NCBI GenBank assembly: GCA_022818135.1
Contig: JAFMSR010000001.1
Coordinates: forward strand, 37,968,197 to 38,032,196
DNA length: 64,000 bases
Reading direction: 5' to 3'
Origin: Saxidomus purpurata
Lineage: Eukaryota > Mollusca > Bivalvia > Venerida > Veneridae
The stretch's first letter is position 1. Every line of letters begins with the position of its first letter. Shown here one piece after another: positions 1 to 12,900 of the stretch. Below the pieces are notes generated by a model, which saw nothing but the letters and a program-made list of their open reading frames with translations, made no database searches and had not been told where the DNA came from. Made by a program: the position numbers and the translations under genes.

Positions 1-525
1 AGTACATGTATAAAGGTCTCTAAACTATTTCTTCTTGTGCTGATGCTATTATTTCTCTCTAAAGAAATGTATGAAGCAACGCAATTCTAATCAAATAAAG
101 CGGATTTAGCAGTTATACTACCTTTTCCATATTCTTAACATGCAAAGTTGTGAAACCGTTCTATGGCTTTTGAAAGCGTACGTCGTGGTATTGTGGTAGG
201 TGTCAGACTCCTAACCCAAAAGCTGCAAGTTAGAAATTTGTAAGCAGAATTTGATCTGCGATCTACCCGTTTTAGATATGTATCAGAACTCCAAAATGCA
301 GTCATTGAGATATGTTTATATGTTTTTTAAAGTACTACTTTTGACCATTTGAATATTTTTTTCTTATTCGTTTGACAAAATTTTACTAATAGTTACATGT
401 ATCAATTGAATTTAAGTTGGAAGATATTTGCAACACATTTTACTAATTTGAAAACAATATTTTGCAATACCTATTTAAAGATCAACTGTATGGAGATGCA
501 TAAGTAATGTGATTGTGTATTTTAG

Positions 526-3500
526 ATTGCCCAGTTGCACAGAACATGCCAGATTTACCAACCGACATAAGCTGCCACCTGCAACAACATTGTACAGGAT
601 TTATATGTTGTATTAATGTTCCAGCTATTAAGAGGGCATTTTCAATTTACATGAACATTGACAGTTGTAATTTCACAATGGCAACTGGTATTGAACGAAT
701 GAAATATGAACAATCAATATTTTCCTATGATTTTGGTAAGTCTTATCTAAATAATTATGATTTTAGTGTCAAAAACTTGTTAGTTACTTAGTTGCGTTCT
801 TTATAGCATAATTATAATGTATGGAATATATCATTGTTATGCTGTTCATTTCTTAAACAATTTTGTTAAATCAACATAAATATGTATGATTTTAAATTAG
901 CATGCACATCTTTAAAGATCTCGTTCCACTGATAACCCTGTGTCTAATTAATCAACATATCCTGTCACTTATTTCTTACATGGAAGGGTTTTTTAATAAA
1001 AATACCCTTCATGTTGATATCTCATTCTTGCATCAATCAATTTATGTTCCCTCTATAATACCTATAATACTAACATGTGTATGCATGCCAATGACCACTT
1101 TTGCAGGTAAATGACAGGCCCGCACATGCAAATGGTTGTTTATTAATTATAATTCATTTTTATCGTGCTGACGACTAGTTCTTGCATGCAAATGACAGGT
1201 GCATTCACACAAGATCAACAATAACAATTGTGGAGCCGCCGTGGCGCAGTGGTAGCGCGTTCGCCTCAGGATCGAAGGGCCCCGGGTTCGATCCCTACCA
1301 TAGCCATGTCGGTAGTGTCCTTGGGCAAGACACAATAATTCCACATTGCCTCTCTCTCTTCGAGGTTGATTCCATCTGGAATGAGTCTCGAGAGCGATTA
1401 ATCTAAGTTGTAATAACTTGTTTCGCAATCGAGAATAAATAAATTACTATAAACTATTTAATAACAATGATAAACAATAAGACAGATATGATAATTACGT
1501 AACGGTTACACCAAGCAGTAGCATCGTGTTGTAACCGCAATACGTATAAACTTCTCAGATAATATTTAAAATTGAACGCATGTGACTTAAAGTATTACTT
1601 AACACATATTAACCAAGATAGTTGACATCATATATTGCATTTGTATGCAAAAAATATATATTTCATATATGTTATTTAAATAAATTATAAAAAATGGAGC
1701 ACATAGCAATGAAAAACATTTTATGCAAGAGTTAATCAAGACCGTGAACGAATTAAGAATATAATGATTTGTAATTTGAACACATATGATAACGAAACGT
1801 AATCATAATGTGACCAATATGTGTGCATAAAGGTCCATGATGTAAGCAAGCAGTTGCGATACGCCACTAGTTGTCGACATTAAAGATGGAACATAAATTC
1901 AACACATAGAAATGTAATTCACACGCACGACTTTGTCATTAACATGGAGGGAAAATTTACTTCTTAATTCAGCAATTAAAATTCAAGTTTTTAATTTGTT
2001 CTTTCACTAATCAATTTTTAGTTCGACACTGTAATAGAAGTTAAAACATTGTTTGTTCTTTACTTGCATTTTACTTTCTTTTTAAGAACAAGAACATAAT
2101 CTAGACCTATTTGGCGTGGTTCGTTTAAGGTAAGTTTACAAAAATCTACTTGGAAAACATTACGCGTGTTTTGTAAATTCACTGTATATCTAAAACAAAG
2201 TAAATGAAAACATGTATCCAGAATAATTACGATAGGATATGTATGACCATTCGGTTGCTCAATAGATGTGTTAGTTTTGTCGCACTCATAATTATTACCC
2301 GAGTGAACAAGTCGTTATATGTTTGCCAATGTTTCTTGTACATTGTACATGTATTCTTACATATACGATATTAATTAGTCTCCAGGTAACGCTTCATGCT
2401 ATAGATTACATCTGTCGGTATAGACACAATCTTGTGGACGCAACTTCTCCTACCGTTTTCAACTGATGCTTTCTAATTTAGCACAGTAACTACATATGAT
2501 GTGCAGATGTGCATGAAGCTAGAGTTTGACAATGTCACAAATAGTCCTTAGTGTTTCTCAGAATATGCTGTAGTACAGTACATATAGTGTATACACTCTT
2601 GTGGATGCAACTCCTCATACAGTTTTGCATCAGAAGCTTTATAGCTTGGCACAGTAACTATGTAGAAATGCATGAAGCGGCAAATGTGGTGATGTCACAT
2701 ATACCGACCGTCATAGTTATGTCCCTTAGGTTTTTCTTCTTCGGAATATGCTACATTAGTGCAATTGATGTCAAAAATACTGTCAAAATATTGGCCCTTT
2801 ATGTTTTCAGGATATGGTATATAGTACATACTGTAGCATATCTGCACAGGGTATTATTAGACGCCAATGGCGACAGTTCTAGTTTTTATTTGTAATTGCG
2901 ATTTTATGCCATCTTTGTTTTTAAGGTACAAGGTTCAAGACGAAGCAGACAAGGCCATCTTCAAAATGTCAGCCAATGTTAGCATCTGTCTCGATTCAAA
3001 CGCAAATTGTGAAATAAGTATACCACTTTTGCACGAATCATCTTTTCCGAAACCGCTATGCAACTGGGATATGGAATATAAAATTGCAGGTAGGTAACAT
3101 AATTGATTACAACGACATAAAATTATTACTCTGCTTGGTCAAATCTGGTCTATGGGGACGTTTTATAATGTGGCACTTGTGGCCCAAACCATTTGCTATG
3201 TGTGTTACTGGCAATAAATTATCTGGGCTAGTGTGAGGTTCGTTTCAACAGCTTACTTGTTAATTGTTTGATCGTGACTCGTTTCCTATTTAGATATGTT
3301 TCACGATCAATGTTTCTAATGATATAATTTCATCTTAATTTTATAAGGCAGTGTGTTGCTAATGTTGGCACTTAGCTCAGTGAGGATATATTTATTATTA
3401 GCTCAGCGGGGATATATTTTATTTACACAATTTTCTAAGGTTGGGTCTTAGAAAGTGTAAAGTTGGCATGCTTCAAACCAGTTTGAACTTTACCGCCACC

Positions 3501-3971
3501 ATCATTTCGGGTAATTGACTGGTCCAAGGCTGTATCATCGGCTTCAGCTTCAGCCTATTACTTATATACGTGTTTCTTCAGTGATTTGTGTTGACTTTCA
3601 TTATAAATGCATTATTTTTAACACTTGGTAAAAACGTTGCCTTTATTTAGTTATTGCATAAGCTGAAGCGTGAATCTCATCTGCTGACTTTTTTCATAGC
3701 TGGGAGATTCATTCTTCTGTATGCAAGTCTAGTTTGTGTTTAACGGTGTTGAGGGATAAATTTTACATTGTGTCATCTTTATATTTCTATTAATCAGATT
3801 TCAAACTTGACAACTGGCTAAAAGAGAAAGGATTGACACCAAGCTCTGTTATTGCTGGAGTTCTACTTGCTAAGCTTATAGATGAATTGGGAATAGCACC
3901 ATTCTTAGACGGGGAAGGATGCAGTCACAGTCACAGCCCGTTTCATGGTGATATAAATGGTTGGAAGAATG
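526..3971 (+). CDS. Module 1 of the tandem-repeat protein (split A/B)
   Basis: Exons: A 526-735, B 2087-2129, C 2926-3089, D 3798-3971; 591 coding bases. A reads DCPVAQNMPDLP, then CTGFICC, IDSC and IERM, with all six cysteines. B reads EQEHNLDLFGVVRL. C has SICLDSNANC and FPKPLCNW. D begins DFKLDNWLKEKG and ends NGWKNG. The acceptors of B and C end in AAG instead of the usual CAG or TAG, but frame and length fit the other copies exactly. The 1.35-kb A-B intron carries a SINE and the B-C intron a decayed tandem repeat. The C-D intron (3090-3797) shows only a 26-30-bp imperfect duplication near 3370-3420. The first 525 bases of the window are intron; no D exon of a preceding module is visible there. 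Confidence 0.9.
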
Positions 3972-6900
3972 GTAATTTAAGCATATTGTGTAATAGCATA
4001 TTAACGTGTTTATATGAAGTATTCTAGCCTTTTCATCACCTTAATTCACTTATTTAGATATTTAATTCATGTTACTGCTATAAGTATTATTTCAGTTATT
4101 CCATGTCTTCAGTTTCAGGCATTTTGCACAAATCAATAACTTTGAAATGAGTATTAAATTCTATTTGTTCCTTTTCTACATATTTTCATTATTTGTGAAG
4201 GCTGTCATTGATTTGTAATACATGTAGTATATGAACTGGCTTCAAAAATGCTTTGAGTACATACTGTGGCTTCGATTAGGACATAGATTCCGATATTAGC
4301 TTACAAGGCCTATATTCATTGTATTTACATAATGAATATTACTTCATTATTGTAACATTATTTCAGATTGCCCATTGCCTACACAACTGTATAACCTTCC
4401 AGAACAAATAAAATGCTTCATTCCTAGTTATTGTACTGGTATTGAATGCTGTGTCGACGTTGGTGTCCTAAATCGAGGTTTCAGAACAGTTTTGCTTATG
4501 GATGCATGTTCTAACAGACTGGTTGTTGGAATAGAAAAGCTGCAGTTCAATGTTTCACTTACAGATTATAAATGGGGTAAGAAGACTTTCAATGCTTGCT
4601 GTCAGATTATGTACACTTCTGGCAAGTTTAAGCAGTTGTAATATATACTTTTTTTGCATATAACTAATTGTATATTAATAAATGGATTCTTTACATCTAT
4701 TAAAATACGTTTAACGTTAATACGGTTTTCTTACAGGATCGTACCAGACGATATCGCTTTTAGGAGTCTTGAGGATACAGTAAGTCCTTGTTTGGAGCTG
4801 CAAATATTTCATCTCATTATGTAATACAGCTATAACTGTACAATTAAAATTTCATATAAAAAGAAATATAAGAATGTGTGTCATTATTTCGTATCTTTCT
4901 TCTTTTTTATTGTTTTTTGACGTTTCTACTATTTATATACTTACATTTTAAAGAAATAATAATGTCTTTATGTCATACAAGACAAGAAAGTTTATAGATG
5001 TACTACATTGAGGAAGAACTATAACATATTACAGTTACCGCATAAACAATTTGGAAGACACGAGACAATATACAATAGACCTTAACATCGAAGTGTGTGT
5101 AACGAATGATGACTGTGAATTTCAAATAACAGTTTATGAAAATGCGACAGTGACCAAGCCGTTGTGCGAATGGAATGCTGGCTTTCTTATTCCAAGTAGG
5201 TGAATTATGTGTCTCCCTACACACCCGTATTGTTTTTTTCCTTACAGTATGTCTTTCTTTTCCGTCTGTCCACTTTTCTTTTTCCGCTCTTCATTTCCGA
5301 AACAACTGGTTGAATTTTCATCAAACTTTCAGGGAAGCATCAGTATGACGTCAAGTTGTGCACATTACAATTTGGGGTCATATAGTTAAAGGTCAATACC
5401 ACAGGGGCCTGAAATGGGAAAAAGAATTTCTGCTCTTCATCTCCAAAATCCTTTGTTGGATTTTCAAATTTTCAGGAAACTATGTATATGAAGTCTAATT
5501 GTGCATATTACAAGTTGGGGTCATATCGTCAAAGGCCAAGGTCACAGGGTTTGAAAGTTGAAAATCTTGTCTGTGTTTGCATCCGTGGTTGAGTGGGTAG
5601 ATTCGCTGACTTGAAATCACTGTAACCTCTCATAAATTTAGGGCCATGGGCTCGAGCCCTGCTACTGAATGTCTCTTTATGAAAAAAGCTGGTAGTTTCT
5701 TACTGAAGACATTAGTCTAGTACTGGGTTTTCGATGGTTAAGTAATCGGCCCGCCTGTTAAAATTACCAAAATACGGTTAGAACGGGCGTTTAACTCCTA
5801 CAACAACAACAAATCTTGTCTGCTCTTTATCTCCTAAACCCTTTGTTGGATTTTCATCGGACTTTTAGGGAAGCATCAGTTTATAGCTTAGTTGGGCATG
5901 GCCATTGGAAGACTTTGTGGTCAAAGATAAATTTCACTATGACCTTTAATGACCTAAAAAAGTTTCCTATTAATAACTGAAGAACGGTTGATCGTAGGGT
6001 CGTATATTTTGATAAGATTACTATTGACAATCTATGAATGACCCTTATTGAGTTTGAAGTCAGTAGGTCAATGGTTAATATTACTTTGGGATGGAGTCTG
6101 ATCGGGGGGAGACTTCTACTTAGAATATAAACTTGCCAGTTGATGATGCATAAAACAATAATTTCCTCATGTAGATGTTATTCAGAAATTTTAAATTGAA
6201 TTTTACCTCTATAGTAGAATTTAATTTCATATATGTTCAGACTTTGGGTGTGATCTTAATGTAGGTAAAGAATATTGGTAAAATGTTTGCTCAGTAATGG
6301 TATTTCATTTTCAGATTTCTCCTTAGAAAACTGGTTAGGATCGTACACTTTTGACGAAGTTGCAAATTTATCACCCACTATTGTAAACAGATTATTGAAG
6401 GAAACTGGAATCTACCAATATCTCAAGTCTACTCAGTGTGACTCGATAACAAAACCATATTTTCCATCTCTAAATAAATGGCGGTCAGGTAAAGTTGCTA
6501 TTGTTTTTAGCGTGAAAATATTCATATTTTGTTGAGAAGGGAAAGCTTGAAACAATGTAGTTCATTGTTTCTGGACCTGACTGATTTTTTCTTGCCCTTA
6601 TGACTCATAATTTATAGACATAATATTATATTATTTTCAAGAATCAACTTTAGCAAACCAGATACATAAATGTTGGTAAAATGCTTGAAAGTACATATTT
6701 GTCATTGTTCACTTGTTTAGAGATATACATTGTATATGCAAGAAAGGAAGACGTTTGCTGTTTTATGTCTTTGATTATGTCTTATGTTGCGAGATATTTT
6801 GAAACGTAGTCTAGACCAATCAAAACTTAAAGGATAATCACAAATATTTTGATTGGTTTTTGATATTCTATAAAGTTGCAGAAGAGGAGCTTTAAAGGTG

Positions 6901-9900
6901 GATAATCAGATTTTGGCCATGTAACAGATTTGTTTGAAACTTTAACATCTGATCATTTACACTCATTTATGTTCACTTAGCGCTTAATTCAAGTAAGATT
7001 TTCACTGGAGGTATTTTTAAAATTTGATTTCCCTATCCTTGTTGCCCAACCAAGATAGAGTTATTTTATCATAAATACAAATTTGATACACATACTTTGC
7101 CTAAGGAAATATATAAATATAAGACCTATTGTATTATATTTGTAAAATATTTGCATTAACAATTATATATTTAGATGGAATTCATTAGAAATGCAAGTTT
7201 GAAAAATTATTATTACCTCCCTTTACCTATCTTGGTTGCGCAACCAAGATAGATTGGAAATAAATGAATTCAGAAGCGTCACGTAGTTTTAAAACTTAAC
7301 TTTTGGTTCAGAATGTGAATATTCAGAATATTTGTATATCTATCCAATGCAAATGTAAAAGTAGAAATTATATTGAAATAAAAAAGAAATACTCAACTTT
7401 TTAAATACTTTCATATTAAAGGGGAGTAATAATTTTTTTTTATAAAAGTTAATAAAATGTAAATTTCTAATAGGGATCTAACTCTACGTAATGGGTCTTT
7501 TTGGTCCTTAAATAAATCTCTAACAGAATATACAAAAATTAAAAATTGTCATCAAATGTTGCTTAAGGTGGTATGCTGGCTTCTGTGCGCATGCGCCAAA
7601 TGCCTGAAAGCGTTTAAAGTCGTAAACATGAAATCATTTTAGAAACATAAAAACAAAAGCTGTTACCTTCATTTACATCGTATGAATAAAGATATTTGAA
7701 CTATTTTTGACAATACTCATGAAATAAATGTGTCGTGGAATGGGAAAATCCTGTGTATTGAGGTAATGACGTAACGTCACAATCACGCTATAAAGTGCGC
7801 GGAAATATACGCTCAGCTGTAGTCTGACGTCCAGTTTACACGTTACCCATATTATCTGATTTCATGAAAATTATGGTAAGTATTTCTATGATGTCAAGAC
7901 AAATGTATCTGATCCCATTCAGTCGTTGAATGATAAGAGGGTAAGTACAGAATTTAGACAATTCCCTTAGAAAATAATCAATTGGAATTATTCCCCTTTG
8001 TAAAACCATCGTTTCCGGATAAAAAGTTTAGCGTAAATTTGTATCAAATTTGAAGCTGTTACGTCGAGATGTTCATATTTAACAACTTCTGGATATACAA
8101 TTTCAGGGTAAGTTGTTAATCTATAGTTTTAACTGTCAGTTGGCCTTTCTTTCGAGATATTGAATTGTGGTGTTAACCAGGAAGTAACTATAATTTGTGT
8201 AGCAACCGTTTGTTTACTAGATAATGGCGGAACATTCAAAATGATGAAGTGTAGATTTAAATCAGATCTTGAGTATTTATTGCCCTGTATTTTTAAGCAT
8301 GAAAAGTCCTTTGTCACTCAGAATCAGTACTTTGCTTAGTTTAGCCACAAATTACTCGCAAAAGCTAACTGGTAAGCATGGAAGAAATATTGCAGTTTCA
8401 TTACCAAATAACACACATACTGTATGCCTCTTTCATATAACTTCAAGAAACGTATGAGTATATCTGACTGTAGTCGTACAACATACATAATTTACATTGG
8501 TTATTTACTTACATGTTTTTAGTGCTATTTGTAAGATAGAAAAAATTATTTGTACTATGCAGGATTCCCATTAGTTAGCTAAATGGACACTTTATCACTT
8601 CACGACTTACAAAGGGCATATTAATATTAATTCACTTGCTCTCGGACTCTGTCTCGGCAGCTATTTGCCTTTAACGTGTTTAGGTTAAAGTTAAAAGCCA
8701 ACTCTGAACTCTGTCAGTCAAAAGTGCAACAGTTATAAAGTAATCAACCTGGCACATGTATTCTGGACCACTAAAATCTACTCCAAAATACAAATTTAGA
8801 CACTATAATACAGCAGTTCTTTCCAATATCAATGTATTTAGCAGCCATTCAATGTACTTCATCCCTTTCTTTACACATTTTACAAAAAGATTGTGTTTCT
8901 TTAGCATGTTTAGGCAAACATTTTTATAACCTTCACTTTATTATCCTTGCTAGCACTTAATAAAAAGCTCAACCAGATTTATTATATTATGTATGATACA
9001 TGTATCATGTAAGATCCATTTTCATTCAATAAGTTAAGTATTGTATCTTATTCATATGTATTATTATTATTATATTACATGAATCTATACAAAAATGGCA
9101 CAATTTTCAAAAGAAACTTTTTTTTTCCATTAATTCAACTGTCTTTATTAAATGTATTAATCTATATTTATATTTTTCAGGAAAACAGATGTTTTACCTG
9201 ACATATTGGGACAATATCCCTGGTTAACAATGGAGTTATTAGTTACATCCAGTATTACATGGGGAGAAGTCTGTTACTTCAAGTTATGACTCCTGAGTGG
9301 TACAGAACAAAAGCAACCCAGTCCTCTGGAATGCAATCTGTTGGATTATTTAAGGTATGTACATGACAACTAAGTGGCATCAAGTATGTAGCAAAACATT
9401 CATAGCTGTTAATTATCTACTTATAATATGTTGACTTGTTTTCAATTTCCTTTTTTCAATTTTCATACTAACATACCATATGTACCATATCATTTGTTCC
9501 AAAGTCCTGAGATGGTGAACTTAATTATATATTTATTTTATTTTATGCTTGCAAAGTTATATTCAGGCATACTTATCAAGATGAACATACATTCTTATAT
9601 TTTGAAGAGCAAAATATAAGATAACATTTATTAGAATGCATCATGTTGTGATTATTTAAGATAAAAAGTAATGATTTATATGCAATTCTTCCTCAATTGT
9701 CTTCATTTTAGGCTTGCATCACAAGACTCTGAACAACTTGATGGCTGGACTTACCAAGTTTTCACCTGATTGGCATTTTGGATTGTGGAAATCAAAATGG
9801 AGGTAAACTTTGGTTATGCATGTCATTAGTTCATTTAAAGTTATTATTTTCTACTATTTGTATAAAAATATCTGTTTTTTGAGTGGAAAGTTTATATGTT

Positions 9901-12900
9901 TATGACAAATGTATTTATAAGCAACCTAGCAATTTAATATTGACATAACTGGTATTGACTATTTGACACATTTCATTGATATTTTGATATTCTATGATGC
10001 AGTGGCAACAGATCCAGCATGTGTATTTACTTATTAATGTGAAATAAGGTTCAGTTACAACAACATTGCCAGCTTGCATTCTAAAACCTTAAAAATCTTA
10101 CATGTTTATCATGTCAGCTTAATGTATGTGTTCTTTATTCATTGCAGTACAAGTTCTACAAAGCTTGGTGTTGTTTTCTGTCAGACTAGACTAGTGCAAA
10201 CAGTCCATCTGAATGGATTTTGCTGTGAAAGCCAGAATACAGGTCATCAGTAATGAGTTGGCATAATTACTCACTAGAAATCAGGCATAAACACTGCCTG
10301 ACAATATATCTGTTGGAAAAGATGTGATTTAGCACCATGTCACCTGAGTGCTTTTTATTGTGAAAAACATGTGTTTGGTAATTCCAGTTTACAAACAAAA
10401 AAGACCTCTTGATCAAATGGCAAAGAACAGTATAAGGATACATGTATTTAATCAATCTAAATTAATATATAACCATGAGATAATTTGTGTACATTTGTAA
10501 CTTTGAATTTCTATATAAATGTACATGCATATAGACCTATACGGTATACAACTTTTTATTGTTGCAATATACTTATCTGGTAATATGTATTTGAATGAGA
10601 TAATACTTATACTTTTGTGTAACTATCAGTTTTGTTTTGAAGAATAGAAATTCCCAGGAAACACTACTTTTGTATGATTTGAGACTGATTCCTTTCACAT
10701 TCAAAGTTGACTACAATTATTTTACACTGTATAGTGACATTATATTTTACTTTTAAATAATTTACCAGTACACATAATTATTTGAAAATTTTATTCTTGT
10801 CTAAAAGTGTTGTTTTTCAAAGAAATAGAATTCGCATTTATACACTTTCTGGCTAACCTTAGCATAAAGTGCCCATTCCTTGGATTTGTCTTGGTGGACA
10901 TAGGACTGTCACCCTGTGAGAGTTAATATTTAGATATTTGTGTGGTGTTTTGGATTTGTGACATTTTTTAGTGATGTTGCAAAATATAAAAAAAATTTGA
11001 ATACAAAAGAATTAAATGTGTCAACAATGTTTTAGAGTGAATAGAACATGGTTCTATCATTATTCTATCAGTATATATTTATTTTATAATATCAGTAGAT
11101 TCAAAAAGATCCTGGGACTTTAAAACAAGCTGTTCAATTGTAGCATTCATAATCAGTTACTAAACAATATGCTAATAATTGTTTCTCATGTTGAAAAATT
11201 ATAACTGGTACATTTGTATATTTTTTAAAAATCTAAAACACATGTAAGTCTAATTATCGATATAATTATTTCTTACATATTAGTGCAGCAGATTAAAATA
11301 ATATTAAATAAATATTAAAGAGATCATTGTGATTTGTTTTCTCATTACTTGAAATTGGAATCCAAAAAGCCTAACGAGTAATATGGCTGGACACAAAATA
11401 TTCATTTCATGTGGACCAATAAACCTCATAGAACTGTATTCCTACATCATTTCAAGGAATCTTGGCTTTTAAAAGGCAAAAACACCGACATTCCCTTGTT
11501 ACATGGTTCATGGGTGCTTCCGTGCGTTAGTGAACGTTATTGAATCATCCATCAAATTCATATAGCACCAAATCTAACCCTAAGAATGCATTTGGTACGG
11601 GAAATAATCAAATTTAAAAAAATCAAAGTGGGTGGGGTAAAAATATCTGTTACTTTTTTATCGATTAGCAAAATGTAGACACCCATTTTGGTAAAGACTT
11701 ACTCTCCCGAAATTCACGATCCTTCCCAAAGTTGTAGATGGCAAGAAATCTTAAATTTACTCAATGCAATAAAAAGAAATCTCCAAGATATTATAGATGC
11801 CGATTTAAAGAATTTCCTTACTTTAAGCATAAAATCACTGCATTTTCGAACGCCCATGCCGAAAAAGAAAGCACGGGGACATGTCATTTTTTAAAATTTT
11901 TTATGTCCTTCTAGGTCTAAAGGTTAAGTAAAAAAAGAATTAGAAAAATTTATCGGTCAATTTTTGTATGGCAAACAATTTAGAATTGTCTACAATTCGT
12001 GTTGATTTAGAAGTGGGTGGGGTAATTTTAATTGCTTTATTTTTCTTTATGGCGATGATGAATCGGTCGTCAATGCCTTTACCTCAAAGATACATTTCAA
12101 CCAGTTATACATCTGATAAGCATTATATAATTTATTGTTTCGAGGAGAGAAAAAAAAAAACTGACATGATTGTCGATTTTTCGATTTTTTGGAAACCTTG
12201 AAAATTAAGAAAACATACTACATTTATAAACGCCTGTTGCGCGAAATCAAGGACGGTGACCTATCTTTTTCTTTGCAGTTTTTTATTTGGAATTGAATAA
12301 GGTTGAAATATACCGAGTTTAAAGAAAATCTATCGAGTAGATTTTTTCCAAGCATACCACCTTAAATGTGATTGACCACCTTTAATTGAGTAAGTACCAT
12401 TTAATACAAAAAGTGAAATCATACATGGGGTAATAGGCTTTTTAAGCAGTTTAATGGTCTGCAGAGATTCGTTTGCAAATATATGTGCATGATTTAAATA
12501 CTCTTTGTTTGATAATTTGTTCCAGACTGCGATTCAAGCATTGGCCTTTCAGCTCTTCCGGACGGCATTACATGTTACATACCAGATATATGTACTGGAG
12601 TTCAATGTTGCGTACATGTTGACACGATACAGCGCGCTTTTGAAGTAAAAATGACACTTGATACTTGTCATTTCCAGTTGACAGTCGAAATTGAACGATT
12701 GATATTAAATGTTCATCTTGTGGATTATGAATTTGGTAGGTAAAACAAATGTACATATTTGGTAGATGTAGTTACGTGTATGAAAGTCTTTTTATCTTAA
12801 TGTAAAATTTGACATCATTAATCGCCCTGATTAAGTGATTTTGTTTGGATTTCTCTCAAGTACTTATACATGTACATACATTTTAAAGTTATGATGCTTT

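Noticed and set aside
1..525. Searched for the D exon of a preceding module
   Set aside because: No FSLxxW or LGLxxYL-type frame with splice sites; treated as intron.
1235..1305. Possible tRNA gene
   Set aside because: The A and B boxes are good, but the acceptor-stem ends do not pair and the sequence continues into a SINE body.
1147..1428. Minus- and plus-strand frames of 93 and 74 codons
   Set aside because: Both lie over the SINE and read through its tRNA-like head; no family resemblance.
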